The notes: a model not told the origin generated them from the letters alone. Positions 40,362-51,067 are shown, counted from the first letter of the stretch. The stretch is 64,000 nt of DNA from Streptomyces sclerotialus (GCF_040907265.1 NZ_JBFOHP010000002.1:4278001-4342000); one strand, 5' to 3'. Translations and numbers: made by a program.

Positions 40362-41489
40362 TCAGTCCCGGGCCGCCCGGTCCAGCGCCCGCAGTACGTC
40401 GGCGACCAGGTCCGCGGGGTCCTCGGCGCCGACGGAGAAGCGGACGAAGCCGTCCGGCACGGCGTCCCCGCCCCAGCGGCCGCGCCGTTCGGCGGTGGAC
40501 CGTACCCCGCCGAAACTCGTCGCGTCGTCCACCAGCGTCAGTTCGGCCAGAAAGCGCTCCGCGTGTGCCTTGTCCGGCAGCACGAAGGAGACGACGCAGC
40601 CGAAGCGCCCCGGCCGCATCTGGGCCACGGCGCCCTTGTGCGAGGGGTCGGTCGGCAGCCCCGGATGACGCAGCCCGGTGATCTCGGGGCGGTCGCGCAG
40701 CGCCTCGGCGAGTGCCAGCGCGCCCGCCGCCTGCCGCTCCACGCGCAGCGCGAGCGTGGCCAGCGACCGGTGCGCGAGCCAGGCCTCCATCGGCCCGGGG
40801 ATCGCGCCGACCGTCCTGCGCCACTGCCGTACGGAGTCGGTGAGTGCCCGGTCGCGGGTGGTGACGTAACCCAGCAGGATGTCGCCGTGGCCGGTCAGCG
40901 CCTTCGTGCCGCTGGCGACGGAGAAGTCGGCACCGAGCTCCAGCGGACGCTGGCCGAGCGGCGTGGCGAGGGTGTTGTCGACGGCGACGAGCGTGCCCTG
41001 GGCGTGCGCCGCCTCCGCGAGCCGGCGGATGTCGCAGACGTCCAGGCCCGGGTTGGAGGGCGTCTCGATCCACAGCAGCTTGGCGCCCTCCAGGACGTCG
41101 AGCTGGGCGTCACCGGCGGTGGGGGCCGTACGGACCTCGACGCCGTAACTCTCCAGGCGCTCCCGTACGGCGGGCATCAGCTGGTAGCAGTCGTTCGGCA
41201 GGACGACGACGTCGCCGGTGCGGACCTGGGAGAAGAGGACGGCGGAGATCGCGGCCATGCCGGAGGCGAAGACCGAGGTGTGCGCCGGTTCGCCGGGTGA
41301 TTCCAGCTCGGTGACGGCCTCTTCGAGGAGGGTCCAGGTCGGGTTGGACTCGCGGCCGTAGGTGTACGGCCCGGCCGCGTCGCCCGGCAGGTGGTAGTGG
41401 GCCGCGAAGACCGGTCCGGGAAGGGCCGGGGCGTACGCCTCGGCCTCGGGGAGACCGGCCCGTACGGCCCGGGTGCTGTCGCCTGTCAT
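40362..41489 (-). CDS. Cystathionine gamma-lyase-type PLP enzyme
   Basis: A 375-residue Cys/Met-metabolism PLP enzyme. Features include YTYGRESNPTWTLLEEAVTE (phosphate-binding Tyr-x-Arg), SVFASGMAAISAVLF, KLLWIETPSNPGLDVCDIRR, VDNTLATPLGQRPLELGADF, and the PLP lysine in SVASGTKALTGHGDILLGYV. Most similar in style to cystathionine gamma-lyases, though synthases of the same family cannot be ruled out. ATG 41489 overlaps the stop of the tyrosine phosphatase gene by four bases (ATGA), so the two are coupled. Confidence 0.88.
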   Translation of the reverse strand: MTGDSTRAVRAGLPEAEAYAPALPGPVFAAHYHLPGDAAGPYTYGRESNPTWTLLEEAVTELESPGEPAHTSVFASGMAAISAVLFSQVRTGDVVVLPNDCYQLMPAVRERLESYGVEVRTAPTAGDAQLDVLEGAKLLWIETPSNPGLDVCDIRRLAEAAHAQGTLVAVDNTLATPLGQRPLELGADFSVASGTKALTGHGDILLGYVTTRDRALTDSVRQWRRTVGAIPGPMEAWLAHRSLATLALRVERQAAGALALAEALRDRPEITGLRHPGLPTDPSHKGAVAQMRPGRFGCVVSFVLPDKAHAERFLAELTLVDDATSFGGVRSTAERRGRWGGDAVPDGFVRFSVGAEDPADLVADVLRALDRAARD

Positions 41490-42034
41490 GCGCTCTCCGC
41501 CTTCTCGTGGTGCTCTTCCCGCCCGGCCAGCTCGGCGCCGACCACCGTGAGCAGGTCCTCGGTGGCGTCCTCCACCATGGCCAGGCAGTCCTCGAAGCCT
41601 GACATGCCGCCGTAGTACGGGTCGGGAACGTCCAGATCCAGGACAGGCGTGGCGTGCGTCACGGCCTCCGGGAGGGTGCAGGCGCGCAGCAGTCGGACCT
41701 TGGCCGCGGCTGCCTCCGACGGGGCCAGCGCGCGCAGGTCACGAAGGTGCCCGGAGTCCAGCGCGATGATCAGGTCCAGTCGCTCGAACCACTCAGGGCG
41801 GAACTGCCGGGCGCTGTGCGTCAGGTCGTACCCGGCCTCCCGCAGGACGGCCAGGGTGCGCGGATCGGCGTCGTCACCTTCGTGCCAGCCGCCGGTGCCG
41901 GCGCTGTCGACCACGACCTGGTCCTCCAGGCCCGCCTCTTCGAGACGGGCCCGGAAGACGGCCTCGGCCATCGGGGAGCGGCATATGTTGCCGGTGCAGA
42001 CGAAGCAGACGCGGAGGGGCGGGGAGGAGGGCAA
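41486..42034 (-). CDS. Low-molecular-weight protein-tyrosine phosphatase
   Basis: A protein of about 182 residues. The catalytic P-loop VCFVCTGNICRSPMAE (Cx5R) is near the N-terminus, the general-acid Asp is in DVPDPYYGGMSGFEDCLAMV, and VDSAGTGGWHEGDDADPRTL is conserved. The open frame runs further upstream but overlaps a membrane-protein gene. TTG 42034 is the best available start, adding about 10 residues before the P-loop, and its ribosome site is weak. It is coupled by overlap to the lyase gene. It would dephosphorylate protein tyrosines; the substrate is unknown. Confidence 0.88.
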   Translation of the reverse strand: MPSSPPLRVCFVCTGNICRSPMAEAVFRARLEEAGLEDQVVVDSAGTGGWHEGDDADPRTLAVLREAGYDLTHSARQFRPEWFERLDLIIALDSGHLRDLRALAPSEAAAAKVRLLRACTLPEAVTHATPVLDLDVPDPYYGGMSGFEDCLAMVEDATEDLLTVVGAELAGREEHHEKAESA

Positions 42035-42084
42035 GGGAAGTCCAGGGGTACGGAGGGACGGGGCGGTCGGGGCCAGGGCCTGGA

Positions 42085-42462
42085 TCAGTCCTCGTCCGGC
42101 AGGATCACGTGCAGCGCCCAGGAGACGATCGAGACGATCAGGCCGCCCAGTACCGCGGTCCAGAAGCCGTCGACGTGGAAGGCGAGGTCGAGCACCCCGG
42201 CGAGCCACGACGTCAGCAGCAGCATCAAGGCGTTGATCACCAGTGTGATCAGGCCCAGCGTGAGGATGAACAGCGGGAACGAGAGCAGCTTCACCACGGG
42301 CTTCACGACGACGTTGACCACGCCGAAGATCAGCGCCACCAGGATCAGCGTCCACACCTTGTTGCCGGTGCTGGACCCGGTCAGCGTGATGTCGCTGAGC
42401 AGCCAGATGGCCACCGCGAGTGCCGCGGCGTTGGCGATCGTCTTGACCAGAAAATTCTTCAT
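42085..42462 (-). CDS. Four-helix membrane protein, phage holin superfamily IV-like
   Basis: A 125-residue protein of four hydrophobic helices (FLVKTIANAAALAVAIWLLS, VWTLILVALIFGVVNVVVKP, LFILTLGLITLVINALMLLL, FWTAVLGGLIVSIVSWAL). The VVKPVVKLLSFPLFILTLGL motif is typical of the chromosomal family named after mycobacterial 4-TMS phage holins. No phage genes are nearby, so it is a host gene. It lies 50 bases upstream of the tyrosine phosphatase on the same strand and probably heads that operon. Confidence 0.85.
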   Translation of the reverse strand: MKNFLVKTIANAAALAVAIWLLSDITLTGSSTGNKVWTLILVALIFGVVNVVVKPVVKLLSFPLFILTLGLITLVINALMLLLTSWLAGVLDLAFHVDGFWTAVLGGLIVSIVSWALHVILPDED

Positions 42463-42507
42463 GGTGGGATCGTCGCAGACACGACGGAGACAGTGAGGGG
42501 TGCGCGG

Positions 42508-42828
42508 ATGATGAAGGCGTTCAGGCTGGAGGAACTGGAGGCGGAACGGGCCGCGAACGACGGCGCGTACCTGCAGTTCCTGCGGGAGCGGAACATGTCC
42601 GCCGGGCTGTACGCGCTGGACGCCGGCAGCAGCGATCCGCAGGCGCCGCACGGCCAGGACGAGGTGTACCTGGTGGTGAGCGGGCGCGCGTCGATCACGG
42701 TGGGGGTGGAGACGACCCAGGTCGCGCGGGGCAGCGTGGTGTACGTACCGGCCGGGGTGCCGCACAAGTTCCACCACATCACCGAGGACCTGCGGGTCAT
42801 GGTGATCTTCTCGCCGCCGGAGGGCTGA
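42508..42828 (+). CDS. Small cupin-domain protein
   Basis: A 106-residue single cupin. The metal-binding motif 1 reads HGQDEVYLVVSGRASITVG, and motif 2 is GSVVYVPAGVPHKFHHI. ATG 42508 follows GAGGGG by seven bases. A divergent promoter region separates it from the holin-like gene. Enzyme activity not assignable. Confidence 0.85.
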   Translation: MMKAFRLEELEAERAANDGAYLQFLRERNMSAGLYALDAGSSDPQAPHGQDEVYLVVSGRASITVGVETTQVARGSVVYVPAGVPHKFHHITEDLRVMVIFSPPEG

Positions 42829-43014
42829 CGGGGCCCCGGCCTCCCCCTCGGAGGTGAGGAGCGCCTTCCGTATCCCGTAGGGGTCGGTTCAGGGGACGGC
42901 CGGGGCCGCGGAGCCCCCATGTGTCCGGGCGCCGTCCTAGCATCGATGGTGCAGGGGCGAGATCGGACAGGTGCCGGGCGGACCGGGCGTCGACGCAGAA
43001 AGCGGGGCAGAGCA

Positions 43015-43236
43015 ATGGCCGTGAAGGAAATATTCGCGGGACTTCCGTGGTGGGTGAAGTGGGTCGCGGTGCCCGTCATCCTGGTGGTCGTCTTCGGCGG
43101 GCTGATCGGCAGCGTGGTGGGATTCGTCATCGGGCTGCTCTTCAAGGTCCTGCTGGCCGTGGCGCTGATCGCCGGAGTCGTCTACCTGGTACGCAGGTTC
43201 ACCGGTTCGTCGTCCTCGTCGCGCGGCGACTGGTGA
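43015..43236 (+). CDS. Small two-helix membrane protein (probably DUF5326)
   Basis: A 73-residue protein beginning MAVKEIFAGLPWWVKWVAVP, with two adjacent hydrophobic helices and a Ser/Arg tail. This sequence type is widespread in Streptomyces; I believe it is DUF5326. Function unknown. It is followed by a hairpin with a T-rich tail. Confidence 0.78.
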   Translation: MAVKEIFAGLPWWVKWVAVPVILVVVFGGLIGSVVGFVIGLLFKVLLAVALIAGVVYLVRRFTGSSSSSRGDW

Positions 43237-43284
43237 GTCACCGCCGCGGCAGGCGGTGAGCGCCGAGGCCGCACGGAAACGCCG

Positions 43285-43328
43285 GGCGTCCCGTTCCCTC
43301 TCCGGGGGACGGGACGCCTTTTGTTTGT
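43285..43328 (+). terminator. Rho-independent terminator with T-tract
   Basis: GGCGTCCCGT (43285-43294) pairs with ACGGGACGCC (43309-43318), extended by a C/G-rich inner stem. It is followed by TTTTGTTT, unusual for this genome where most hairpins lack a T-tract. Confidence 0.8.
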
Positions 43329-43598
43329 CCCCTGCGAACTGATGTCCGGGGCGCTCGCGCCGTTCAGGCTTCCGGGTAAGACGAGAAATGCGCCGCCTGA
43401 GGTAATTCGCAAGCTAATCGACCTGCTGCCCGGGCGCTCACGTTAGAGTGCGGACGCAGGGCATCTTCCGGATGCCGGCGTTACGGAATGCCCGGCCGGG
43501 CCTGGCGGGACGGGCGGGCTTCCGGAAAGCGCACGCGGCACGGGCGCGGGGCCCGAGCCCGGGGTTCCGGCCCCGGCGACCTGTCCTGGGGGTTGGTC
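43329..43598. other. Upstream region of ssgR
   Basis: About 270 bases without a gene. TTAGAG/TAGAGT around 43443-43449 could be a -10 for ssgR, with no clear -35. Nothing else recognised. Confidence 0.35.
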
Positions 43599-44375
43599 TT
43601 GGCCACGGCGAACGACACGTCCACGACTCCCCCGACGCTGATCGGTTCCGTTCAGCGGGCGCTGCGCCTGCTCGAAGCGGTGGCGGCGCATCCGCGCGGC
43701 GCGCCGGCCAAGCAGCTTGCCAGAGAGACCGGTTACCCCCTCCCCACCACGTACCACCTGCTGCGCACGCTGACTCACGAGGGCTATCTCCAGCGGGAGA
43801 ACGGGGTGTTCGTCCTGGGTGAGTCCGCCGAACTCATCAGCAGGGCCGGGGCCCGCCGCCGGCGGCACGCGCACCTCGCCGAGGTGTTGTCGGAGGTGGG
43901 CCGGGAAGTGGACGCCGCGGTCTACTTCGCGGTGTACCGGGCCGGTGAGGTGGAGGTCGTGGCGGTGAGCGACGATCCCGACCGGCCACCGGTGGAGGAG
44001 TGGGCGGACTTCCGTACGACTGCTCACGCGCACGCGATCGGCCAGTGCCTGCTGGCGCAACTCGACGAGGAGGCACGGAAAGACCACCTGGCGCGGCATC
44101 AAGTCCAGTCGCTCACTCCGCATTCGGTGCGGAGTGAAGACCATCTGCTGCACCGTTTGGATACGGTGCGTAAGACCCAACTCGCTGTCGAACGGGAGGA
44201 ATATGCCGTCGGCACGGTGTGTGCGGCAATTCCCATTCACGTCGGTTCGGCAGCGGCGACGGTGGCGATTTCCCTCCCCGCAGGTGAGGCCGATCGACTG
44301 CCGTCCGTAACCGAAAAGGTACAGAGGATGGCAGAGTCGACCCTTATGACGCTGGCCTTCTCTATCAGTATCTGA
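43599..44375 (+). CDS. ssgR: IclR-family regulator SsgR
   Basis: A 258-residue regulator. The winged HTH is SVQRALRLLEAVAAHPRGAP followed by AKQLARETGYPLPTTYHLLR. The IclR effector domain is AAVYFAVYRAGEVEVVAVSD and AHAIGQCLLAQLDEEARKDH. Its position directly before ssgA identifies it as SsgR, the activator of ssgA in S. coelicolor. TTG 43599 has GGGGG seven bases upstream; TTG 43593 is an alternative. It probably switches on ssgA during development. Confidence 0.88.
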   Translation: MATANDTSTTPPTLIGSVQRALRLLEAVAAHPRGAPAKQLARETGYPLPTTYHLLRTLTHEGYLQRENGVFVLGESAELISRAGARRRRHAHLAEVLSEVGREVDAAVYFAVYRAGEVEVVAVSDDPDRPPVEEWADFRTTAHAHAIGQCLLAQLDEEARKDHLARHQVQSLTPHSVRSEDHLLHRLDTVRKTQLAVEREEYAVGTVCAAIPIHVGSAAATVAISLPAGEADRLPSVTEKVQRMAESTLMTLAFSISI

Positions 44376-44480
44376 AAAATTACTCCTTGTGATCTGTCGG
44401 CAACTCGTCGACGATGGCGTCAATAGCGGTCGGCGGATCATTACCGGCCACTTCGATCAAGTAGTGCGGGGCAGTGGTTG

Positions 44481-44906
44481 ATGAGCCAGACAGTTCAGGC
44501 AGAAGTGATGATGAGCTTCATCGTCTCCGAGGAGCTCGCCTTCCGGATCCCGGTGGAGCTGGATTTCGACAGCGCCGATCCCTACGCCGTGCGGTTCACG
44601 TTCGATCTCCCCGGTGACACCCCGGTCACCTGGGCGTTCAGCCGGGAGCTCCTGCTGGACGGCCTGAGCCGGCCGGCCGGCGAGGGGGACATCCATGTGG
44701 AGCCGGTCTCGGGCGCTCATCTCAGTGACGTCTACGTCAGTCTCCAGGTGGGCTCCGAGCAGGCGCTCTTCCGCGTCGGGGCGGCACCGCTGGTCGCCTT
44801 CCTGGACCGTACGGACCGGCTGGTCCCGCTCGGTCAGGAGCAGATCTGCGGCACGCTCGACGCGGAGCTGGACCGGATCTTCGCGAACGCGCAACGGGCG
44901 GGCTGA
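44481..44906 (+). CDS. ssgA: Sporulation-septum protein SsgA
   Basis: A 141-residue SsgA-like protein, a family specific to morphologically complex actinomycetes that localises and stimulates septation and SsgB/FtsZ ring formation. Signatures are VSEELAFRIPVELDFDSADP, YAVRFTFDLPGDTPVTWAFS, RELLLDGLSRPAGEGDIHVE, and PLVAFLDRTDRLVPLGQE. I chose ATG 44481 because SsgA-like proteins start at about that point; ATG 44508 or 44511 would begin MSFIVSEELAF, as annotated for some SsgA. Directly downstream of ssgR. Confidence 0.93.
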   Translation: MSQTVQAEVMMSFIVSEELAFRIPVELDFDSADPYAVRFTFDLPGDTPVTWAFSRELLLDGLSRPAGEGDIHVEPVSGAHLSDVYVSLQVGSEQALFRVGAAPLVAFLDRTDRLVPLGQEQICGTLDAELDRIFANAQRAG

Positions 44907-44923
44907 GCGCCGGTCCGGCCCGG

Positions 44924-46318
44924 TCAGCGCTTGCGGCGACGGCCCCGGCCGCCCCGCCGGCTGCCCGGCTGCCCGGGCCCCGGACCGGCCGCGCGGCCAG
45001 GCTCCGTGACCCGGCCGCCCGTCCTGGCGCGGTCCGCCGAGACGACCAGTACCGCCAGCAGCGTGGTCAGCGGTACGGAGGCGACGAGCCCGATGCTGCC
45101 CACCAGCGTCCGGACGATCTCCTCGGCCACCACCTCGCTGGTGGCGACCGTACCGACACTGCTGCGCGCGATGGAGAACAGCAGCAGCAGCGGCAAAGCG
45201 GCGCCCGCGTACGCCAGCACCAGCGTGTTCACCACCGATGCGATGTGGTCCCGTCCGATCCGCATCGCCGCGCCGTAGATCCGGCGCCGGCTCGCCGTCG
45301 GATCGGCGTCCCGCAACTCCCACACGGCCGCCGTCTGGGTCACCGTCACGTCGTCCAGCACGCCCAGTGACCCGATGATGATCCCCGCCAGCAGCAGCCC
45401 GCGGATCTCGATGCCCGGGTAGAGGCTGTGCACCAGCCCCGTCTGGTCGTCCGTGTTGCCCGTCAGCTGTCCCCAGCCGATGAAGACCGAGCCCAGCAGG
45501 CCGATCAGCAGCAGTGACGCGAGCGTGCCGAGCACCGCCACCGACGTCCGCGCGGTCAGGCCGTGACACAGGTACAGCGCGATGAGCATGATCGCGCTGC
45601 CTCCGACCACCGCCACCAGCAACGGATTCGACCCTTGCAGGATGGCGGGCAGGATGAACACCGTGAGCACCGCGAAGCTCGCGGCCAGCGCGACCAGCGC
45701 CAGCACACCGCGCAGCCGGCCGACGACCACCACCGCCAGCGCGAACACCGCGGCCAGTACCCACATCGGGAACGAGCGGTCCACGTCCGTGACCGAGTAC
45801 TGGAGGTCCCGGGGCGCCTTGGGGGCGTACGCCACCACGACGTCCTGGCCCTCGGCGTAGCGGCGCGAGGCGTCCGGTGTCACCACGGTCTTGAAGCGGT
45901 GTCCCGTGTCCTTGCCGCTGGTGACCTCGATGGTCGCCTGCTCGCAGCTCTGCGCCTGCTGCGCGCCGCCGCCCGGACCGGTCGGCTGCTGTTGCTGCTG
46001 CATCTGTTGCTGCTGCTGCGCGTTGACGTCCGCGCAGTTCACCTTCGTCAGCCGGACGACACGCGCGGTCTGGGTCTCCTGGTCGAAACCCACCCCCGAC
46101 GGCTTGTGCGCGGGCGCGCCGCCTGGCCACAAGGCGATCAGTCCCACGCCCACTGCCAGGGCGAACGGGATCAGCACAGCGGCGATGACCTTGCGCAGAT
46201 GCTGGGACACCGGGGCCGCGGGACCGTGGCCGTGCCCATGACTGTGGCCGTGTCCGTGCGGGTGTGCGGACAAGGGCGAATGATTGTGCGACTGGGGCTC
46301 GGGCTCGTTGGGGGTCAC
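44924..46318 (-). CDS. YibE/F-family membrane protein with His-rich N-terminus
   Basis: A 464-residue polytopic protein. The N-terminal cytoplasmic segment is histidine-rich (HNHSPLSAHPHGHGHSHGHG), followed by a first helix (VIAAVLIPFALAVGVGLIAL) and an extracytoplasmic domain with a Gln-rich run. Seven to eight further helices carry YibE/F signatures (GVLDDVTVTQTAAVWELRDA, FSIARSSVGTVATSEVVAEE). The GTG 46318 start is tentative. It ends 18 bases from the convergent ssgA. Family function is poorly known; the His-rich region suggests metal contact (inference). Confidence 0.82.
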   Translation of the reverse strand: MTPNEPEPQSHNHSPLSAHPHGHGHSHGHGHGPAAPVSQHLRKVIAAVLIPFALAVGVGLIALWPGGAPAHKPSGVGFDQETQTARVVRLTKVNCADVNAQQQQQMQQQQQPTGPGGGAQQAQSCEQATIEVTSGKDTGHRFKTVVTPDASRRYAEGQDVVVAYAPKAPRDLQYSVTDVDRSFPMWVLAAVFALAVVVVGRLRGVLALVALAASFAVLTVFILPAILQGSNPLLVAVVGGSAIMLIALYLCHGLTARTSVAVLGTLASLLLIGLLGSVFIGWGQLTGNTDDQTGLVHSLYPGIEIRGLLLAGIIIGSLGVLDDVTVTQTAAVWELRDADPTASRRRIYGAAMRIGRDHIASVVNTLVLAYAGAALPLLLLFSIARSSVGTVATSEVVAEEIVRTLVGSIGLVASVPLTTLLAVLVVSADRARTGGRVTEPGRAAGPGPGQPGSRRGGRGRRRKR

Positions 46319-46352
46319 CGCCCGATCATCCAACAACTCTCCGGGCCCCCTG

Positions 46353-46380
46353 TTCACCACGCGGCGTCGGCCGCTAACGT
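46353..46380 (+). promoter_or_regulatory. Probable thiC promoter
   Basis: TTCACC (46353-46358), 16-base spacer, TAACGT (46375-46380). The transcript would begin about 10 bases before the TPP aptamer. Confidence 0.4.
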
Positions 46381-46399
46381 GGTGGCACCTTTGCAATCG

Positions 46400-48332
<1,933 letters not shown>

Positions 48333-48352
48333 CCGCACCGACCCTGCGTACG

Positions 48353-48393
48353 CGCCGAAGGGGCCCCGGCAGCTTGCCGGGGCCCCTTCGGCG
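48353..48393 (+). terminator. Strong terminator after thiC
   Basis: CGCCGAAGGGGCCCCGGC (48353-48370) pairs perfectly with GCCGGGGCCCCTTCGGCG (48376-48393). It lies between thiC and a convergent gene. Confidence 0.85.
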
Positions 48394-48427
48394 TGCGGTG
48401 CGCGGGCGGAGCGCTGCCGTCGCGCGC

Positions 48428-49516
48428 TCAGTCCGGCTGGTGGTCAGGCCCCCCGTAGTCCGGGCTGGTGAAGTCCGGGCTGGTGAAGCGGGGGCGGGTG
48501 GCGGTCCGGTGGTCGTCCTCCGGGCCGGAGAAGCGGGGATGGGTGTAGCCGAGGGCCGGCATGCGACCGGGACCGGGAGTGCGGTGGGTCACGAAGCGGC
48601 CTGCGGCTTCGGGGGCCGCGGGCGGCTTTCTGTCGCCTCTGCCGCTGCCGCCGTCGTTGTCCTCGCCTTCGGCGCCCCTGTCGTGGCTGTCGTCGCCGGG
48701 AGCGGGCTTCGCCGGCGGGGTGCCGGGCACCGATCCCTCGCGCGATCCCGGTGAGGGGTGAGGGGCCGTCGGGCCCGAGAGCTCCGTGGGCTGCCCGGCG
48801 GAGGTGGGATCCGGGTCCGGCGGGGGATCGGGCGCTGTCAGGGCCTCCAGGAGGAACGGGCGGAGGCCGCGCTCCTGAAGGGCCTGGAGCCAGCGGGCCT
48901 TGGCCCGTTCGACCTCCTGGGCCAGCTCGCTGGGGTGGGAGGCGCGCAGGGACGTGGCGCCGTTCCGGAGGGCGGTGATCACCAGGCCGCCCATCGCGAT
49001 GAGGATCGTCGCCGCGGTCAGGCCGGTGAACGCCCAGCCGACGCTGATCAGCGGCTGGGCCAGGGACTCGTCGGGGCTGACGGTATGGAGGACGTAGCCG
49101 ATGAGAAGGAAGAGGACCGCGGCGATGCCCGCCAGTACGGGAGCGAGGACCGTGACCATCGCGGCCAGTCCGGCGCCGGTGGCCTCGGCGACCTCGCCCA
49201 TCGTGGCGATGTTGACGCCGGCACCGCCCGCGCCGTCGGTCCCGCCCTCGCCTGGCTCACCACCGGACGCGGCCGGGCGCGCGGACGCGGGCGAACGCAG
49301 CTCCGCGCGCAGTGAGACGTAGTGCTGGTACTCGGCCGTCGCGCACGCGGCGATGGCGGTCGTGGCGCTGAGCGCCATGGTGCGCAGCTGCTCGGTGTTG
49401 AGGCGCATGCCCGTCGCGGCGAGATCCGGGCGGTCGGCCGCGGTGCGCAGAGCCTCGTCGAGGGCCCGCCGGAATTCCTCGCGGTCCTCGTTCAGCAGGT
49501 GCGGAGCGCTGTTCAT
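48428..49516 (-). CDS. Two-helix membrane protein of unknown function
   Basis: A 362-residue protein. The N-terminal about 75 residues are helical and charged (NEDREEFRRALDEALRTAAD). Two adjacent membrane helices lie near 125-190 (MVTVLAPVLAGIAAVLFLLI, FTGLTAATILIAMGGLVITA). A helical ERAKARWLQALQERGLRPFL segment follows, then a long disordered Pro/Asp/Gly-rich C-terminus ending in repeated RFTSPDFTSPDYGGPD. ATG 49516 is six bases after GGGG. No family recognised. Confidence 0.75.
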   Translation of the reverse strand: MNSAPHLLNEDREEFRRALDEALRTAADRPDLAATGMRLNTEQLRTMALSATTAIAACATAEYQHYVSLRAELRSPASARPAASGGEPGEGGTDGAGGAGVNIATMGEVAEATGAGLAAMVTVLAPVLAGIAAVLFLLIGYVLHTVSPDESLAQPLISVGWAFTGLTAATILIAMGGLVITALRNGATSLRASHPSELAQEVERAKARWLQALQERGLRPFLLEALTAPDPPPDPDPTSAGQPTELSGPTAPHPSPGSREGSVPGTPPAKPAPGDDSHDRGAEGEDNDGGSGRGDRKPPAAPEAAGRFVTHRTPGPGRMPALGYTHPRFSGPEDDHRTATRPRFTSPDFTSPDYGGPDHQPD

Positions 49517-49765
49517 GTGCATCCCCCGATGCTCCGTAGGGCCGTACGGGCCGGTGCGAACCGGGCAGTTGGCGGGAAACGGAGGAGAGCCTGCTACGGA
49601 TAGACCGATGGTAGAGCGCGTCCAGTACGGCGTGACAGAGGATTTCGGAAATTGCTCCGCACGTGACAAGCCGTCCCCTGGGCGCCCCCTGGCCCGCCCG
49701 TCGACGGCACGCTCCGGCCCCGCCCGGCCGGTTGCCGGCCTGCGGTACCCATGCCCCGTTACGGG

Positions 49766-51067
49766 TCAGACAGTCAGCGGGAGTTGGACGACGAGCAGCT
49801 TTCCGGCCATCGTGACGCCGCCGTCCATGGCGACCGCGAGCCCGTCGGCGTACACATGCGGCTCCTCGACGGCGATGCCCTCGCCCTCGCCGTCCTCGGT
49901 GCCGACCTCGCCGAGGAGGTACGGGATGGGGCTGTGGCCGTGGACGATGCGCTCGCCGCCGTACGTGGCGAGCAGCTCGCGCACGGCCTGCGGCCCGGAC
50001 TCGTCGCGGAAGGCGAACCGCTTGGTGAGCTTGCGGAAGAGGTCCCAGACCTCGTTGGCGTCGTTGCGGGTCAGGACGTCGTGCACGGCGTCGTTGACCG
50101 CCTCGATGGAGTCGCCGTAGTCGAGGTAGGCGGTGGTGTCGGAGTGCACCAGGAGGTGGCTGTCCTCCTGCGTGACGGCGTCCAGCCGGGCCATCCACTG
50201 CAGGTGGTGGTCCTGGAGGCGGTCCATGTCGGTCTTCTGGCCGCCGTTGAGCAGCCAGGCGGCCTGGAAGGAGGCGGTGCCCGCGCCGGACTGCACGGGG
50301 GTGTCGCCGAACCGTTTGGCGCCGAGCAGCAGCAGCTCGTGGTTGCCCATCAGGGCCTTGCAGTAGCCGCCGGCCGCCGCGGCCTCGGCGGACAGCTGCA
50401 TGACCAGGTCGATGACGCCGATGCCGTCCGGACCGCGGTCGGTGAAGTCACCGAGGAACCACAGCCGGGCGTTGCCGGCCGCCCAGTGCCCCTCGGCGTC
50501 GACCAGCCCCTCGGCGAACAGGGCCGCGCGCAGCTCGTCGTAGTAGCCGTGCACGTCACCGACGACGTACAGCGGGCCGCCCGCTTCCCCCTCGCCGACC
50601 TGCTGGAGGTCGACGGCGGGCTGGTCGATGAGGGTGTCGGTGTACGTGACGGGAGTACCGTCCGGGCCGACGACGGGGAGGTCGCGCTCGGTGGGCGTGT
50701 AGTCGGCCGGCAGCTGGTCCGGCGGCAGTGCGGCCTGCGCGCCGGTGCCGTAGGTGAGGCGGGCGTACGGCCGTGCCCTGGTCCGTACGCGGACCTCCGG
50801 GTCGAGCCGCTCCTGGGGAGGGGCCTGACCGTCCTGGGGGGCCTGGCGGGGCTGCGGGACGTACCCGCCCTGGGGCGCGTACCCGTCCTGCGGCAGGTAC
50901 CCCTCCTGCGGGGTGTTCCCCTCCTGCGGGGCGTACGCGTCGTGAGGGGCGTACGCGTCCTGCGCATGGGCGTTCGGCACGGCTCCGGGTGTTCCGGGAG
51001 GAACGGCCGCAGGAGGTTGTGCCGCCATGGTCCGCGCCATGGGTCCCAGACCGGCCCCCTGAGTCAT
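49766..51067 (-). CDS. Calcineurin-type metallophosphatase with heptapeptide repeats
   Basis: A 433-residue protein. The phosphatase domain starts near residue 160 with VVGDVHGYYDELRA (GDxHG), then LWFLGDFTDRGPDG (GDxxDRG), ALMGNHELLLLG (GNHE) and ERIVHGHSPIPYL (GHTP-like), the metal-ligand set of Ser/Thr protein phosphatases and Ap4A hydrolases. Residues about 35-85 are imperfect heptads (YAPQEGN, TPQEGYL, PQDGYAP, QGGYVPQ), encoded by 21-bp repeats near 50870-50960. ATG 51067 follows GGAGGGG. No signal peptide. The substrate is unknown. Confidence 0.88.
   Translation of the reverse strand: MTQGAGLGPMARTMAAQPPAAVPPGTPGAVPNAHAQDAYAPHDAYAPQEGNTPQEGYLPQDGYAPQGGYVPQPRQAPQDGQAPPQERLDPEVRVRTRARPYARLTYGTGAQAALPPDQLPADYTPTERDLPVVGPDGTPVTYTDTLIDQPAVDLQQVGEGEAGGPLYVVGDVHGYYDELRAALFAEGLVDAEGHWAAGNARLWFLGDFTDRGPDGIGVIDLVMQLSAEAAAAGGYCKALMGNHELLLLGAKRFGDTPVQSGAGTASFQAAWLLNGGQKTDMDRLQDHHLQWMARLDAVTQEDSHLLVHSDTTAYLDYGDSIEAVNDAVHDVLTRNDANEVWDLFRKLTKRFAFRDESGPQAVRELLATYGGERIVHGHSPIPYLLGEVGTEDGEGEGIAVEEPHVYADGLAVAMDGGVTMAGKLLVVQLPLTV

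Noticed and set aside
42085..42462. Phage holin as evidence of a prophage
   Set aside because: The protein belongs to a chromosomal membrane family merely named after holins. No capsid, integrase, terminase or att site is nearby.
50857..50965. CRISPR-like array in the metallophosphatase gene
   Set aside because: The 21-bp units are contiguous, in frame and encode heptapeptides, with no unique spacers and no cas genes.
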